A stretch of DNA of 64,000 nucleotides from Actinomadura craniellae (lineage in GTDB: Bacteria; Actinomycetota; Actinomycetes; Streptosporangiales; Streptosporangiaceae), in assembly GCF_003289645.1 (NCBI RefSeq), contig NZ_QLYX01000010.1, positions 186,001 to 250,000 of the forward strand, written 5' to 3'. Of this stretch, positions 44,869 through 54,451 are shown piece after piece. The position numbers and the translations under genes were made by a program. How positions within the stretch are numbered: position 1 is the first letter of the stretch; every line of letters starts with the position of its first letter. The notes beneath the pieces were generated by a model, which saw nothing but the letters and a program-made list of their open reading frames with translations, searched no databases and was not told where the DNA came from.

Positions 44869-46983
44869 CTACTCGCGGTGGTGGCTCTCGCCGGGCCAGC
44901 TGCCGGGGGGCTCCATCGGCTCGGGGTCGATGCCGGGGATGACCTGCTCGCACCAGACGACCTTGCCGGTGGCGGTGCGGCGGGTACCCCAGCGGTGCGC
45001 GAGCTGGCTGACCACCAGCAGGCCGCGCCCGTTCTCCTCGTGGTCCTCGGCGTGCCGTAGCCGGGGCAGCGCGGCGGACCGGTCCAGCACCTCGCACACC
45101 AGGGTGCGTTCGCGCAGCAACCGCAGCTCGATCGGGCCGGGCGCGTAGCGCAGCGCGTTGGTGATGAGCTCGGAGGTCAGCAGCTCGGTGGTGTAGGACA
45201 GCGAGCCCAGCTCCCACCTGTCGAGCTGGTCGCGGACCAGGCCGCGGGCGCGGCGGACCGCCGCCGGGTCGGCGGGCAGTGTCCAGGACGCGCGGTGGTC
45301 GTCGGGCAGCCGGCGCAGCCGGGCGATGAGCACGGCGATGTCGTCGCGGTGCTGGTCGGAGTAGACGCCGTCCAGGGTGGCCTTGGCCAGGTCCTCCATC
45401 GGCCGGTCGTGCGTGTCGCCCGCGAAGATCCCGCGCAGCCGGGACAGGCCGTCGTCGATGTCGCGGCCCCGGTTCTCCACCAGCCCGTCGGTGTAGATGA
45501 CGAAGAGACTGCCGTCCTCGACCTGGAACTCGCGGCTCTCGATGGTCGCGCCGCCCGCCACCCCGAGCGGGGGCGCCGGAGGGATCTGCAGGTACTCGCT
45601 GTCGCCGCCCGGCCCGGCCAGCAGCGGCGGCAGGTGTCCGGCGGAGGCGATCTCCAGGGTGCCGGTGGTGGCGTCGTACACGGCGTACACGCAGGTGGCG
45701 AAGTGCGGCTCCTGCTCGCCCAGGTCGATCATCAGCTCGTGCATCACGTGCAACGCGTCGGCCGGCGGGTACTCCAGGTTGGCCAGCGTGTGCAGCGCGG
45801 TGCGCAGCCGCCCCATGGTGACCGCCGCCTTGACCCCGTGCCCGGCCACGTCACCGACGATGAGGGCGACCCGGGCGCCGGGCAGCGCGATCGACTCGTA
45901 CCAGTCGCCGCCGACCTCGACCAGCTTGCTGCCGGGCAGGTAGCGGTGCCGTACCTCCACCGAGGTGGGCGCGGTCAGCCGGTTGGGCAGCAGGCTGCGT
46001 TGCAGGGCCAGTGCGGTGGCACGTTCCCGGCTGAACTTCCGGGCGTTGTCGATGACGATCGCCGCCCGATGCGCGAAGTCCTCGCCGAGCTTGACGTCCC
46101 ACGGGTCGAACCGCCGGAACCCCTGGACCCGGGTGCAGACGAGGACACCGAGCATGGTGCCGTCCGCGATCAGCGGCAGCAGCACCATCGAGACGTCGCT
46201 CAGCAGTTCGGCGACCGGCGGGCGCCGCCACACCTTGGCGATCTCGGCGGCTTCGGCCGCGTCGACCGTCGGCAGGTGCACCGGCTGGGCGGTGTCGAGG
46301 CATTCGCGGTACGGGGTGCCCTCGGGGTAGACCAGCACCTCCCCGGTGGGGAAGGTGGACTCCCACATCGGGTTGCCGTCGTCGGAGGTGACGGCCAGCC
46401 GGCGCAGCACGGTCGAGCCGCCGCGCTTCTCGCTCTGCACCTCGTCGGCGGCGACCAGGCTCTCCAGCACCAGCACGGTGGCGGTGGTGCAGAAGTGCGG
46501 GACCAGCGCGTCGATCAGCCCGCGGGCGCTCTGGTCGAGGTCGAGCGAGGCGCCCAGCCGGGGCAGGGCGTCGTCGAGCAGCGCGCGGCGCATGTGGCTG
46601 GCGTCCTGGAAGCGCTGGCTCTGTGCCAGCGGCACCCGGATGTAGAGCATCCCGGCCGGGCCGGAGCCGGTCGCCATCATCGGCTCGACGGTGGCGACGG
46701 CCCCGGTGACCGCGTCGTCGTCGCGCCCCTTGATGGTCAGCGTCTCGGAGCGTTCCTGGCCGGCGGTGATCGCCTCCAGGAGCCGGTCGACCTTCTCTCC
46801 GGCCTCCGGGCTCTCCTCGTCCACCAGCACCCGGGCCGACCTGCCGAGCAGGTCGCCGGCCTCGTAGCCGAGCAGCCCGGGGACGTTCTGCCCGCACTGG
46901 ATGATCTCGCCCGAGTGGCCGATGCCGAAGACCAGGGTTCTGGACGCCGAAACGGTGGCGGGCGTCTCGCCCGCCGGCGCCAT
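44869..46983 (-). CDS. SpoIIE-type PP2C phosphatase with PAS, GAF and HATPase domains
   Basis: A 704-aa cytosolic signalling protein. Residues 15-130 are a PAS domain, 150-330 a GAF domain, and 345-560 a SpoIIE/RsbU phosphatase with the metal ligands GGDWYESI, GDVAGHGV, TDGLVENRG and DDIAVLIAR. Residues 585-690 form a GHKL anti-sigma-type kinase (ELITNALRYA as N box, ENGRGLLVV as G box). Such proteins control anti-sigma antagonists in stress or development. ATG 46983 (MAPAGETPATVSASRT) is preferred, with AGGTGAG upstream; a TTG at 47013 adds ten residues. It is not part of the type VII operon. Confidence 0.9.
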   Translation of the reverse strand: MAPAGETPATVSASRTLVFGIGHSGEIIQCGQNVPGLLGYEAGDLLGRSARVLVDEESPEAGEKVDRLLEAITAGQERSETLTIKGRDDDAVTGAVATVEPMMATGSGPAGMLYIRVPLAQSQRFQDASHMRRALLDDALPRLGASLDLDQSARGLIDALVPHFCTTATVLVLESLVAADEVQSEKRGGSTVLRRLAVTSDDGNPMWESTFPTGEVLVYPEGTPYRECLDTAQPVHLPTVDAAEAAEIAKVWRRPPVAELLSDVSMVLLPLIADGTMLGVLVCTRVQGFRRFDPWDVKLGEDFAHRAAIVIDNARKFSRERATALALQRSLLPNRLTAPTSVEVRHRYLPGSKLVEVGGDWYESIALPGARVALIVGDVAGHGVKAAVTMGRLRTALHTLANLEYPPADALHVMHELMIDLGEQEPHFATCVYAVYDATTGTLEIASAGHLPPLLAGPGGDSEYLQIPPAPPLGVAGGATIESREFQVEDGSLFVIYTDGLVENRGRDIDDGLSRLRGIFAGDTHDRPMEDLAKATLDGVYSDQHRDDIAVLIARLRRLPDDHRASWTLPADPAAVRRARGLVRDQLDRWELGSLSYTTELLTSELITNALRYAPGPIELRLLRERTLVCEVLDRSAALPRLRHAEDHEENGRGLLVVSQLAHRWGTRRTATGKVVWCEQVIPGIDPEPMEPPGSWPGESHHRE

Positions 46984-47080
46984 CACGGATCTCACCTGTC
47001 GCGCTCCTGACAACCGGTCGTCCTACCGCTCCCTTGGCCAAGTATGGGGTATCACAAGCCCACAAGGGGGAAGATCACGA

Positions 47081-47713
47081 TTACCGCCGCGAGGCCGCCC
47101 CGTCACCCTCCGCGGAAATCCCCTGAAGCAGCAGGTCCACGACCCCTTCGGCGAAATCCTCCGGTGCCACGTCCCGTGCGGCGGATGCCCTCGCCTGCAT
47201 GGTCATCGAGCCGACGATCACGGAGATCGTCATCTCGACGTCGATGCCGGGCCGCAGTTCGCCCGACTCGATGCCGCGGCGGAGCACCCCGCGGAACACC
47301 TCACGCCGCGGTTCGATCACCACCTGCCGGTAGCGCGCGAATAGTTCGGGGTGCTTCTCCGCGCCGCCGGCCACGTTCCAGAAGCACCGGATGTGCTTGG
47401 TGCCCTGCTCGGCGCTGAGCGCGCGGGCCAGCGCGAGCAGGTTCTCGCGCGCGGACTCCCCGGGCGGGAGGTCGGGCAGCGGCCCCTTGGCGGCGGCCAG
47501 CGCGCTGACGATCAGTTCCTCCTTGTTGGGCCAGCGCCGGTAGATCGTGGTCTTGCCGACCCCGGCCCGGGCCGCCACCGCCTCGATGGAGACGGCGGCG
47601 ACCCCGGCCGCCTCGGCGAGCAGGTCCAGCGTCGCCGCCAGGATCGCCCGCTCCGCGCGCTCGCTCCGCGGCCGACCCGGCGCCCGCGTACCGCTCGTCC
47701 GCTCAACGCTCAT
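47081..47713 (-). CDS. TetR family regulator
   Basis: A 210-aa repressor. The N-terminal HTH domain (RSERAERAILAATLDLLAEA, VAARAGVGKTTIYRRWPNKEEL) is typical of TetR proteins, and the C-terminal ligand domain belongs to the TetR_C_11-like group (ESARENLLALARALSAEQ). Its gene starts 14 bases after the MFS exporter stop, in one operon, so it probably represses the exporter and itself and is relieved by an exported compound. Start is ATG 47713. Confidence 0.9.
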   Translation of the reverse strand: MSVERTSGTRAPGRPRSERAERAILAATLDLLAEAAGVAAVSIEAVAARAGVGKTTIYRRWPNKEELIVSALAAAKGPLPDLPPGESARENLLALARALSAEQGTKHIRCFWNVAGGAEKHPELFARYRQVVIEPRREVFRGVLRRGIESGELRPGIDVEMTISVIVGSMTMQARASAARDVAPEDFAEGVVDLLLQGISAEGDGAASRR

Positions 47714-47727
47714 GGCCCGTCACGCTC

Positions 47728-49308
47728 TCACACCTGGGCCGGTTCGCGGTCCTCGATCAGCGTGTCCTCGGCTGCCCGGGCCCGGCCCGGCATCCAGCGC
47801 AGGACGACCAGGACGCCGATGAAGGCCACCGCGGCCGAGCCGAGCGCCGCGGCGTGCATGCCGTCGAGGAACGCGGCGTGCGCGGGCTCGATCAGGCGGT
47901 TCCCGGCCGCGCCCAGCCGGGACGCCACCGCCAGGGTGCCCTCGATCGACTCCGTCGCCGTCGCGCGGGCCCCGGGGGGCAGGGCGGCCAGGTGGTCGTC
48001 CATGCCGGACCGGTAGATCGAGGCGACCACCGAGCCGAGGATCGCCACGCCCAGCGCCACCGCGACCTGCCGGGCGGTGTTGTTGATCGCGGAGCCGGCG
48101 CCGGCCTTCTCCCGCGGCAGCGCGGACATCACCGACTCGGTGGCGGGCGGCATGACGTTGGCCATGCCCGCGCCCTGGACGAAGAACATCGCGCCGATCA
48201 CCCACAGCGAGGTGTCCTGGTCGATGAACCGGTAGGCGACCAGCGAGACCGCCACCAGCAGCAGGCCGACGGCGCACACCGCCTTGGTGCCGAACCGCTG
48301 GACCATCGCGGCGCTGCGCGGGGAGAAGATCAGCTGGGCGGCGGCGAAGGGCAGCAGCATCGCGCCCGACTCCGCGGGGCTGAGCCCGCGCACCGACTGC
48401 AGGTAGAAGGAGGTGAAGAAGAAGACGCCGGAGGTGGCGAAGAAGCACAGCGCGATCGAGCCGACGGCGGTCGACATCCGCGGGTCGCGGAACAGCCGCA
48501 CGTCGAAGGCCGGGTGGTCGGTGCGCGCCTCGTGCCAGACGAACAGCGCCAGGACCGTCACGCCGAGCGCGATGGGGCCGAGCACGGCCGGCTCCAGCCA
48601 GGAGGCCCGGTCACCGCCCCCGATGATCCCGTACGACAGCGCGACCAGGCCGACGATCGACAGCAGCACCCCGACCGGGTCGAGCCGGCCCGGGTGCAGG
48701 TTGCGGGACTCGGGCACGAGCAGGAACATCGCGGTCACGCCGCCGATGACGATCGGCACGTTGATCAGGAAGACCGAGCCCCACCAGAAGTGGTCGAGCA
48801 GCAGGCCGCCGGTGACGGGGCCGATCGCCACCGCCAGCCCGACCGCGCCCGCCCAGATGCCGATGGCCCGGCCGCGCTCGTGCGGTTCGAAGACGTTGGT
48901 GATGATCGACAGGGTCTGCGGCATGATCGCGGCGCCGCCGAGGCCCATCAGCGCGCGGGCCCAGATGAGCTGGTCGGGGGTCTGCGCGTATGCCGACAGC
49001 AGCGAGGCGAGGCCGAAGACGACCATGCCGGCGACCAGGACGCGCTTGCGGCCCAGCCGGTCGCCGACCACGCCGAAGGTGAACAGCAGCCCGGCGAAGA
49101 CCAGCGTGTAGGAGTTGATCGACCAGGCCAGCTCGCTCTGTGTGGCGCCGAGCCCCTCGCCCGGGTCGGCGATGGTCTTGAGCGCCACGTTGAGCACGGT
49201 GTTGTCGAGCACCACCACCAGCAGGCTGAAGACGAGGACGCCGAGGATGTACCAGCGCCGGGGGTGGCCTGCGGGTGGGGAGGGGGCGGGAGAGGGGGGC
49301 TGCTCCAC
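47728..49308 (-). CDS. MFS multidrug exporter, DHA2 (EmrB/QacA) family
   Basis: A 526-aa proton-driven exporter with 14 predicted transmembrane helices. It has the antiporter motif [14 protein letters not shown] in helix 1, [13 protein letters not shown] in loop 2-3, and the helix-5 motif region [20 protein letters not shown]. The substrate is unknown; DHA2 pumps export dyes, drugs and cationic compounds. Start is ATG 49308 with AAGGAGAA upstream on the minus strand. It is coupled with the downstream TetR gene. Confidence 0.92.
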   Translation of the reverse strand: MEQPPSPAPSPPAGHPRRWYILGVLVFSLLVVVLDNTVLNVALKTIADPGEGLGATQSELAWSINSYTLVFAGLLFTFGVVGDRLGRKRVLVAGMVVFGLASLLSAYAQTPDQLIWARALMGLGGAAIMPQTLSIITNVFEPHERGRAIGIWAGAVGLAVAIGPVTGGLLLDHFWWGSVFLINVPIVIGGVTAMFLLVPESRNLHPGRLDPVGVLLSIVGLVALSYGIIGGGDRASWLEPAVLGPIALGVTVLALFVWHEARTDHPAFDVRLFRDPRMSTAVGSIALCFFATSGVFFFTSFYLQSVRGLSPAESGAMLLPFAAAQLIFSPRSAAMVQRFGTKAVCAVGLLLVAVSLVAYRFIDQDTSLWVIGAMFFVQGAGMANVMPPATESVMSALPREKAGAGSAINNTARQVAVALGVAILGSVVASIYRSGMDDHLAALPPGARATATESIEGTLAVASRLGAAGNRLIEPAHAAFLDGMHAAALGSAAVAFIGVLVVLRWMPGRARAAEDTLIEDREPAQV

Positions 49309-49393
49309 GGTTCTCCTTCGAAGCGAGGAATGTCAGTCCATAGGTGGATGGTTGGCGAGTTCCGGGGTGAGCGTACGCCCGACACTTGCGATA

Positions 49394-49411
49394 CGCAACG
49401 GTAGCGTTTCG
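49394..49411. promoter_or_regulatory. Candidate TetR operator in the MFS/panB divergent region
   Basis: An interrupted dyad, CG-x-AACG, four bases, CGTT-x-CG, lies about 86 bases upstream of the exporter start. Size and position suit a TetR-family operator. Confidence 0.4.
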
Positions 49412-49537
49412 ATATCTGGCCGGATCAGCCGGGGCCCCGAAAACGGGAATCTCGGGGGTTTTCCATCCGTTTGGGCCGTGGGATCATCTTTCACGTCCGG
49501 GTACGCCACCGTGGCGCCTCGAGACCGGAGGTTCACC

Positions 49538-50407
49538 ATGACCGCTGACAGCCCTGCCGTCTCCGGCCCCGCCCGCTCCAGCCGGCCCACCGCCCTGTAC
49601 GGCGGCCAGGCCGGGCGCCGGGTCACCGTGCGAGACCTCGCCGCCGCCAAGGAGCGCCGCGAGAAGTGGCCCATGCTCACCGCCTACGACGCCATGACCG
49701 CCCGGGTCTTCGACGAGGCCGGCATCCCCGTCCTCCTCGTCGGCGACTCGGCCGCGATGGTCGTCTACGGCTACGACTCCACCATCCCGGTGACCGTCGA
49801 CGACCTGATCCCCCTCACCGCCGCCGTGGTGCGCGGCGCCAAGCGGGCCCTCGTCGTCGCCGACCTGCCCTTCGGGTCCTACCAGAGCGGCCCCGCCGAG
49901 GCGCTGGCCACCGCGACCCGCTTCCTCAAGGAGACCGGCGCGCAGGCCGTCAAGCTGGAGGGCGGCGCCCGGGTGCTCCCCCAGGCCGAGGCGATGGTCG
50001 CCGCAGGCATCCCCGTGATGGGCCACCTCGGCCTGACCCCGCAGTCGGTCAACGTCTTCGGCGGCTACCGGGTGCAGGGCCGCGGCGAGGACGGCGAGCA
50101 GCTCATGTCCGACGCCAAGGCGCTGGAGGCCGCCGGGGCGTTCGCCGTCGTCCTGGAGTGCGTGCCCGAGGACCTGGCCGCCCGCGTCACCGCGGCCCTG
50201 TCCATTCCCACCATCGGCATCGGCGCCGGCCCCGACTGCGACGCCCAGGTGCTGGTCTGGCAGGACATGGCCGGGCTCACCCCCCACACCGCCAAGTTCG
50301 TCAAGAAGTACGCCGAGGTCGGCACCGTCCTGTCGGACGCGGCCCGCGCCTTCGCCGACGAGGTGACCGGCGGCGCCTTCCCCACCGCCGAGCACACCTA
50401 CCGCTGA
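49538..50407 (+). CDS. panB: 3-methyl-2-oxobutanoate hydroxymethyltransferase
   Basis: PanB makes ketopantoate from 2-oxoisovalerate and methylene-tetrahydrofolate, the first step of pantothenate synthesis. The 289-aa TIM-barrel protein has the metal-binding [17 protein letters not shown], the VKLEGG motif, [13 protein letters not shown] and [16 protein letters not shown] 49538 with CCGGAGG upstream is used. The mycobacterial order places panB (Rv2225) shortly after glnA2; here it lies about 29 kb further on, separated by the accessory and type VII genes. Confidence 0.96.
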   Translation: MTADSPAVSGPARSSRPTALYGGQAGRRVTVRDLAAAKERREKWPMLTAYDAMTARVFDEAGIPVLLVGDSAAMVVYGYDSTIPVTVDDLIPLTAAVVRGAKRALVVADLPFGSYQSGPAEALATATRFLKETGAQAVKLEGGARVLPQAEAMVAAGIPVMGHLGLTPQSVNVFGGYRVQGRGEDGEQLMSDAKALEAAGAFAVVLECVPEDLAARVTAALSIPTIGIGAGPDCDAQVLVWQDMAGLTPHTAKFVKKYAEVGTVLSDAARAFADEVTGGAFPTAEHTYR

Positions 50408-50415
50408 CCCCGTCA

Positions 50416-50470
50416 GCGCCTCACCGGCTCGCGCGGCGCCGTGACGCCGCGCGAGCCGGTGAGAAGGCGC
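50416..50470 (+). terminator. panB terminator, long hairpin
   Basis: An 18-bp perfect stem (50421-50438 with 50445-50462) has a 6-base loop and five further pairs beyond a 3-base bulge. It also serves the convergent small secreted protein gene. Confidence 0.85.
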
Positions 50471-50475
50471 TGCCG

Positions 50476-50754
50476 TCAGTCTTCTTCGGAGTCCACTTCG
50501 CCGTGGCTGCTTCCGATCTCGGTGTGCCGGTCGTTGTCCTCGTTGTACGCATGGGGCAGGACGCTGAGGTTGACCAGGCCGCCGTTCCCGCCCCCGACGT
50601 CCTGCCCGATGGGCAGGGCGCCGGCCCGGGGGCCGCTCGAAGCGGCGGACGGCTGCGCGGTCAGCGCGAACGCGGCCACGGTGAGAGCGGCGGTCGCCAG
50701 CGCACCGCGCAGTGCACCACCGGTGCCGGCGATCGTGTTCTTGGTAGAAGGCAC
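50476..50754 (-). CDS. Small secreted protein, 92 aa
   Basis: The N-terminus is a signal peptide (basic MPSTKNTIAGTGGALRG, hydrophobic ALATAALTVAAFALT, cleavage near AQPSAA). The mature part is about 54 residues, Gly-rich (QDVGGGNGGLVNLSVLP) and then acidic with His. No cysteine is present and I know no family. GTG 50754 has AGGAG six bases upstream. It is probably exported to the cell surface or medium; its role is unknown. Confidence 0.65.
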   Translation of the reverse strand: MPSTKNTIAGTGGALRGALATAALTVAAFALTAQPSAASSGPRAGALPIGQDVGGGNGGLVNLSVLPHAYNEDNDRHTEIGSSHGEVDSEED

Positions 50755-50858
50755 GTGCTTCTCCTGGGAGTCGGGGGAAGAGCAGGCACCTATCTATCAC
50801 ACCACGAGGTCGAACAGTTACAGAAAGTGCGCGCGGGGTCGTGTCGCCCCGAACGGTG

Positions 50859-51536
50859 TCAGGCCGGGAGTTCCTCGGGGCCCGCGGTGAGCCCTGCCGG
50901 CTCGACGGCGATCTCGTCGCCCAGGAGGCCGACCGCGGCCTTGACCACGGCGGGACCCGCGACGTTCATCAGCAGCAGGATGAGGTTCAACGACTTCTGC
51001 GCGTCGGTCATCTCACTGCCCGCCAGGGCGTCGACCGCGGTACGCAGGTCCGCCTGGTCCTCGGCCGAGACGTTCTGCAGCAGCGCGAGGCAGAGCGTGG
51101 GCAGCGCCAGGCGCGCCTTCTCGAACGAGATCTCGGTGAAGTTCTCGGCCTCCCGGACGCGGGTCTCGGCCTGCATCCGGTCGACCCCCCGGTCGGCGGC
51201 GGCCAGCAGCGAGGTCAGCAGCGTGCTGGGCCCCACCGCCACGTCCTCGTCGCCGACCCGGACGGTGAACAGGGCGCTGCGGAAGACCGCCATCGAGCCG
51301 AGGCTGGCCGCCACCATCTGGGCCGCCGCCGTCGTCGAAGCGGTGCGCGCACCGAGGTCCCAGCCGAAGGTGCGGATCAGCAGCAGGGCCCCCACCCCCG
51401 CCCCCGCGTTCAGCAACACGTACGCCCAGGTGCTCGGCACCCGGACCAGTGAGGCCGGCCGGTCGCGGTAGCGCGTGATCAGCTCGGCCATTCCCACCAG
51501 GCCGCCCAAAGTGGCCACGATGAGATACGCGATCAT
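50859..51536 (-). CDS. Hypothetical membrane protein, 225 aa
   Basis: Three hydrophobic helices lie in the first 100 residues (MIAYLIVATLGGLVGMAELI at the N-terminus, AYVLLNAGAGVGALLLI, MVAASLGSMAVFRSALF), followed by a soluble helical domain (AAADRGVDRMQAETRVREAE...) and another hydrophobic stretch. I do not recognise the family. Its ATG overlaps the stop of the upstream winged-helix gene (TGATG), so the pair is translationally coupled and probably functions together. Confidence 0.7.
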   Translation of the reverse strand: MIAYLIVATLGGLVGMAELITRYRDRPASLVRVPSTWAYVLLNAGAGVGALLLIRTFGWDLGARTASTTAAAQMVAASLGSMAVFRSALFTVRVGDEDVAVGPSTLLTSLLAAADRGVDRMQAETRVREAENFTEISFEKARLALPTLCLALLQNVSAEDQADLRTAVDALAGSEMTDAQKSLNLILLLMNVAGPAVVKAAVGLLGDEIAVEPAGLTAGPEELPA

Positions 51537-51877
51537 CAGTCGCGGCCCCCGGCCAGGCCCACCAGGTCCTCGCCGCCCTCCCGGCGGACGACCACCAGCC
51601 CGCGCCCGTCGAGTACGCGCACCGCGTCGGCGATCTCCAGCAGGGTCAGCCCGAGCCGGTCGTGCAACGCCTCGACGGAGAGCGGCCCGCGCGCCGCGGT
51701 CAGCGCGTCGAGCACCCGGCGGCAGGACTCGGGCAGGTCTTCAAGGTCGTCACCGGTGCCCCGCTCGCGCTCCCCGGCCAGGTACTCCTCCGGGAACCGC
51801 CGCGCCGCGGACTCCCCGGGCCGCTCCGACGGGCCCAGGAACGTACTCCACGGGTCGGTGGACCGATTCTGCCTCAT
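51536..51877 (-). CDS. Small winged-helix-like protein, 113 aa
   Basis: Residues 45-100 look like a winged helix: CRRVLDALTAARGPLSVEAL, then LGLTLLEIADAVRVLDGRGL and the wing VVVRREGGEDLVGL. The N-terminal 40 residues are charged. No ligand domain is present. It could be a small regulator or a protein-interaction adaptor of the coupled membrane protein. ATG 51877 is preferred because AGG lies at suitable distance; GTG 51883 is an alternative. Confidence 0.6.
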   Translation of the reverse strand: MRQNRSTDPWSTFLGPSERPGESAARRFPEEYLAGERERGTGDDLEDLPESCRRVLDALTAARGPLSVEALHDRLGLTLLEIADAVRVLDGRGLVVVRREGGEDLVGLAGGRD

Positions 51878-52012
51878 GCGCACCTGCCAAGTCGTAGCCG
51901 ATCTCCGGGCCGTGTGGAGCAGTTTCGATGAAATCCGGCAAACCGCCCGCCATCCACCCCCATGGCACCACTTGGACGCGCCGGAGTCATCCCGCGCTCC
52001 GGTGAGATGCCG

Positions 52013-53044
52013 TTATTTCTTGGCGTGCTCGGCGGAACGGACCACGATCAGCCGGTCGCCCGCGGCGAGCCGCGCGCACGCCGGGTTGTCGAACGGCAGC
52101 GTCCTCCCGTCGCGCACCAGCGCGATCACGGGAGCGCCCATCTCCTGGACCGACTTGCCGACCTCCTCAAGGCGCACCTCGCGCTCCACCAGGTCCAGGC
52201 CGCGCCCCTGCTCCAGCAGGTCCTCGATGACCTGGCTGACGCTGGGCTGGGTGGTGGACATCCCCAGCAGCCGGCCGGCCGCCTCGGAGGAGGTGATCAC
52301 GTAGTCCGCGCCGCTCTGCCGCAGCAGCGGGACGTTCTCGGACTCGCGGACCGCGGCCCGGATCCCCGCCGCCGGGTTGAGCTGCCGGGCGGTGAGGGCG
52401 ACGAGCACCGCGGTGTCGTCGCGCTGCACGGCGACCACGATCTCGCGGGCGCGCGCCACCTCGGCCCGGCGCAGCACGGAGCTGCGGGTGGCGTCGCCCA
52501 CCACGCCGACGAAGCCCGCCTCGGCGGCCTCGGCCACCATCCGCGGGTCGGGGTCGACCACCACGATCGAGGTGCGCTCGCACCCGGTGTTCAGCAGGGT
52601 CTTGACCGCGCTGCGGCCCTTGGTGCCGTAACCGACCACCACGATGTGATCTTGCACTCGGCTCCTCCACCGGGAAAGCCGCCAGTCCTGGCGGGTGCGC
52701 GCGGCCAGTACCTCCAGGGTGGTGCCCACCAGGAGGATCAGGAACAGCACCCGGACCGGCGTGACGAAGACGACGTTGATCAGCCGCGCGCCCGGGCTGA
52801 CCGGGGCGATGTCGCCGTAGCCCGTGGTCGACATGGTGACCGTGGCGTAGTAGAAGGCGTCGAGCAGGGAGATCGGCCCGCCGGCGGAGTCGCGGTAGCC
52901 GGCGCGGCCGATGTACACCACGAGGACCGTCGCGAACAGCAGCGTGAACGCCAACCCGATCCGGGTGGCCACCGAACGCAGCGGCCCCACCACCGGTGTG
53001 GGCAGCAGGACCCTCGCCTGACGCCCGGATCCTTCATCGACCAC
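52013..53044 (-). CDS. Potassium channel with RCK (TrkA-N) domain
   Basis: A 343-aa two-helix ion channel. The first helix is IGLAFTLLFATVLVVYIG, the pore loop and filter read ATVTMSTTGYGD, and the second helix is VLFLILLVGTTLEVL. The cytosolic part is an RCK domain with the Rossmann motif IVVVGYGTKGRSAVKTL followed by a TrkA-C-like domain to residue 343, so gating by nucleotide or ion binding is expected. Start is GTG 53044. The frame continues open far upstream, but that region is the opposite-phase shadow of the next gene. Confidence 0.88.
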   Translation of the reverse strand: MVDEGSGRQARVLLPTPVVGPLRSVATRIGLAFTLLFATVLVVYIGRAGYRDSAGGPISLLDAFYYATVTMSTTGYGDIAPVSPGARLINVVFVTPVRVLFLILLVGTTLEVLAARTRQDWRLSRWRSRVQDHIVVVGYGTKGRSAVKTLLNTGCERTSIVVVDPDPRMVAEAAEAGFVGVVGDATRSSVLRRAEVARAREIVVAVQRDDTAVLVALTARQLNPAAGIRAAVRESENVPLLRQSGADYVITSSEAAGRLLGMSTTQPSVSQVIEDLLEQGRGLDLVEREVRLEEVGKSVQEMGAPVIALVRDGRTLPFDNPACARLAAGDRLIVVRSAEHAKK

Positions 53045-53058
53045 GGATCGACGGTAGC

Positions 53059-53745
53059 TCAGACGTCGGTCACCCGCAGCCCGGCGTGGGCTTTGTACCG
53101 CCGGTTGATGGAAATCAGGTTGGCGGTGAACGCCTCCACCTGGTGGGCGTTGCGCAGCCGGCCGCCGTAGATGCCGCGCATCCCGGGGATCCGCGCCGCC
53201 AGCGCCCGCACCATGTCGGACGCCTCCCGGTCGTCGCCGACCACCAGGATGTCCAGGTCCATCTCGGCGACCCCGGGGTCCAGCAGCAGCACCGCGGAGA
53301 CGTGGTGGAACGCGCCGATCACCCGGCTGTCCGGCAGCACGGCGGCGGCCTGCTGGGCGGCGCTGCCCTCCTCGACGGGCAGCGCGTACGCGCCCTGCTT
53401 GTCGAACCCCAGCGGGTTGACGCAGTCGACCACGATCTTGCCTTCGAGTTCGGCGCGCAGCGACTCCAGCGTGGCCCGGTGGCCGTCCCAGGGCACCGCC
53501 ACGATCACGACGTCGGCCTCGCGCGCCACGGTGGCGTTGTCGGCCCCGCGCACCGGCAGCCCCGGGTCCAGGTCGGCGGCGGCGCGGGCGGCCCGTTCGG
53601 CGTCGCGGGAGCCGATGAGCACCTGGTGGCCGGCCAGCGCGAACCGCCGGGCCAATCCCTTGCCCTGGTCTCCGGTGCCGCCGAGGATGCCGAGGGTCAG
53701 CCCGGCGACATCGGGGAGGTCGTGCGGCGAGGTCTGCTGAGTCAT
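53059..53745 (-). CDS. npdG: F420H2:NADP oxidoreductase
   Basis: FNO exchanges hydride between coenzyme F420 and NADP. The 228-aa protein starts with the Rossmann motif LGILGGTGDQGKGLARRFAL, has GSRDAERAARAA for the NADP phosphate, DVVIVAVPWDGH, and VVDCVNPLGFD as in characterised enzymes. ATG 53745 (MTQQTSPHDLPD) is preferred. It lies 14 bases upstream of the channel gene and may be cotranscribed. The protein implies the organism makes F420, as actinobacteria do. Confidence 0.88.
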   Translation of the reverse strand: MTQQTSPHDLPDVAGLTLGILGGTGDQGKGLARRFALAGHQVLIGSRDAERAARAAADLDPGLPVRGADNATVAREADVVIVAVPWDGHRATLESLRAELEGKIVVDCVNPLGFDKQGAYALPVEEGSAAQQAAAVLPDSRVIGAFHHVSAVLLLDPGVAEMDLDILVVGDDREASDMVRALAARIPGMRGIYGGRLRNAHQVEAFTANLISINRRYKAHAGLRVTDV

Positions 53746-53842
53746 GTGACAAATCCTGCCAGGCCGCACTTACCCCATGACGATCGGGGCTCCCGGCCCG
53801 GAAACCCGGTGGCCACGGCCCCGGATGGGGCACCATGGGCGG

Positions 53843-54427
53843 GTGGACAACGACCAGGTGGCGATGTTGCGCGAGGTGCTGTCCGCCACGGGATGGCTGG
53901 AGCGCACCGGCGAGTTCGCCCGCGCCCTGCGGGTCTCGGCCCGGCGGCCGGGCGGGCTGCTGCTGGTGGGCACCCCAGGGGACGATCCCTGGCACCTGGC
54001 CGCCCACCTCGACGACGAGAGCCGCCACAACGACGTCCCCGGGCTGGCGCCGACGCTGGTGCGCTGGGAGCCGCCGCCGGACGCGCCCCCGCACCTGCGG
54101 GTCGGGCTCGACCGGTTGGCCGCGGCACGGCGCGGCGAGACCCTGTTCGTGGTCGCCGAGGAGGACGCTCCGGCACCGCTGCTGGAACGCGTGGACGACG
54201 CCCGGCGCACCGGGGCGGTGGTGCTGGCGCTGGAGGGCGGCGACCGCGAGCTGGCCGGGCTCGCCCACGAGGCGCTGACCGTACCGCCCGCCGACGGGCT
54301 GGTCTCCTTCGACGGCGCGCAGCACCTGGTCAGCGCCGCGGCGGGCCGGCCGGTGGAGCCGCGGCGCGGCCTGCGCGACCGGCTCGCCCGGGTGCTCGCG
54401 ACCATCAGCGGCCCGGTGGTCGACTAA
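53843..54427 (+). CDS. Hypothetical actinobacterial protein, 194 aa
   Basis: A soluble protein (VDNDQVAMLREVLSATGWLE) containing GGLLLVGTPGDDPWHLAAHLDDESR and ADGLVSFDGAQHLVSAAAG. It appears to be a conserved neighbour of map in Streptomyces-like genomes but I know of no function. GTG 53843 (after CATGGGCGG) gives the natural N-terminus; an upstream in-frame ATG at 53777 adds 22 unlikely residues. Codon bias is strong, so the gene is real. Confidence 0.7.
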   Translation: MDNDQVAMLREVLSATGWLERTGEFARALRVSARRPGGLLLVGTPGDDPWHLAAHLDDESRHNDVPGLAPTLVRWEPPPDAPPHLRVGLDRLAAARRGETLFVVAEEDAPAPLLERVDDARRTGAVVLALEGGDRELAGLAHEALTVPPADGLVSFDGAQHLVSAAAGRPVEPRRGLRDRLARVLATISGPVVD

Positions 54428-54451
54428 ATCGTGTCGACCGGACCGGGCCGG

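Noticed and set aside
51981..52002. CCGGAG/CTCCGG hairpin after the potassium channel gene
   Set aside because: Only six pairs with a ten-base loop; I could not separate it from chance in GC-rich DNA.
52013..54325. A 770-codon open frame on the minus strand covering the channel and beyond
   Set aside because: Only the part to 53044 shows channel motifs. The rest is the low-complexity opposite phase of the F420 reductase and its neighbours, a usual effect of high GC.
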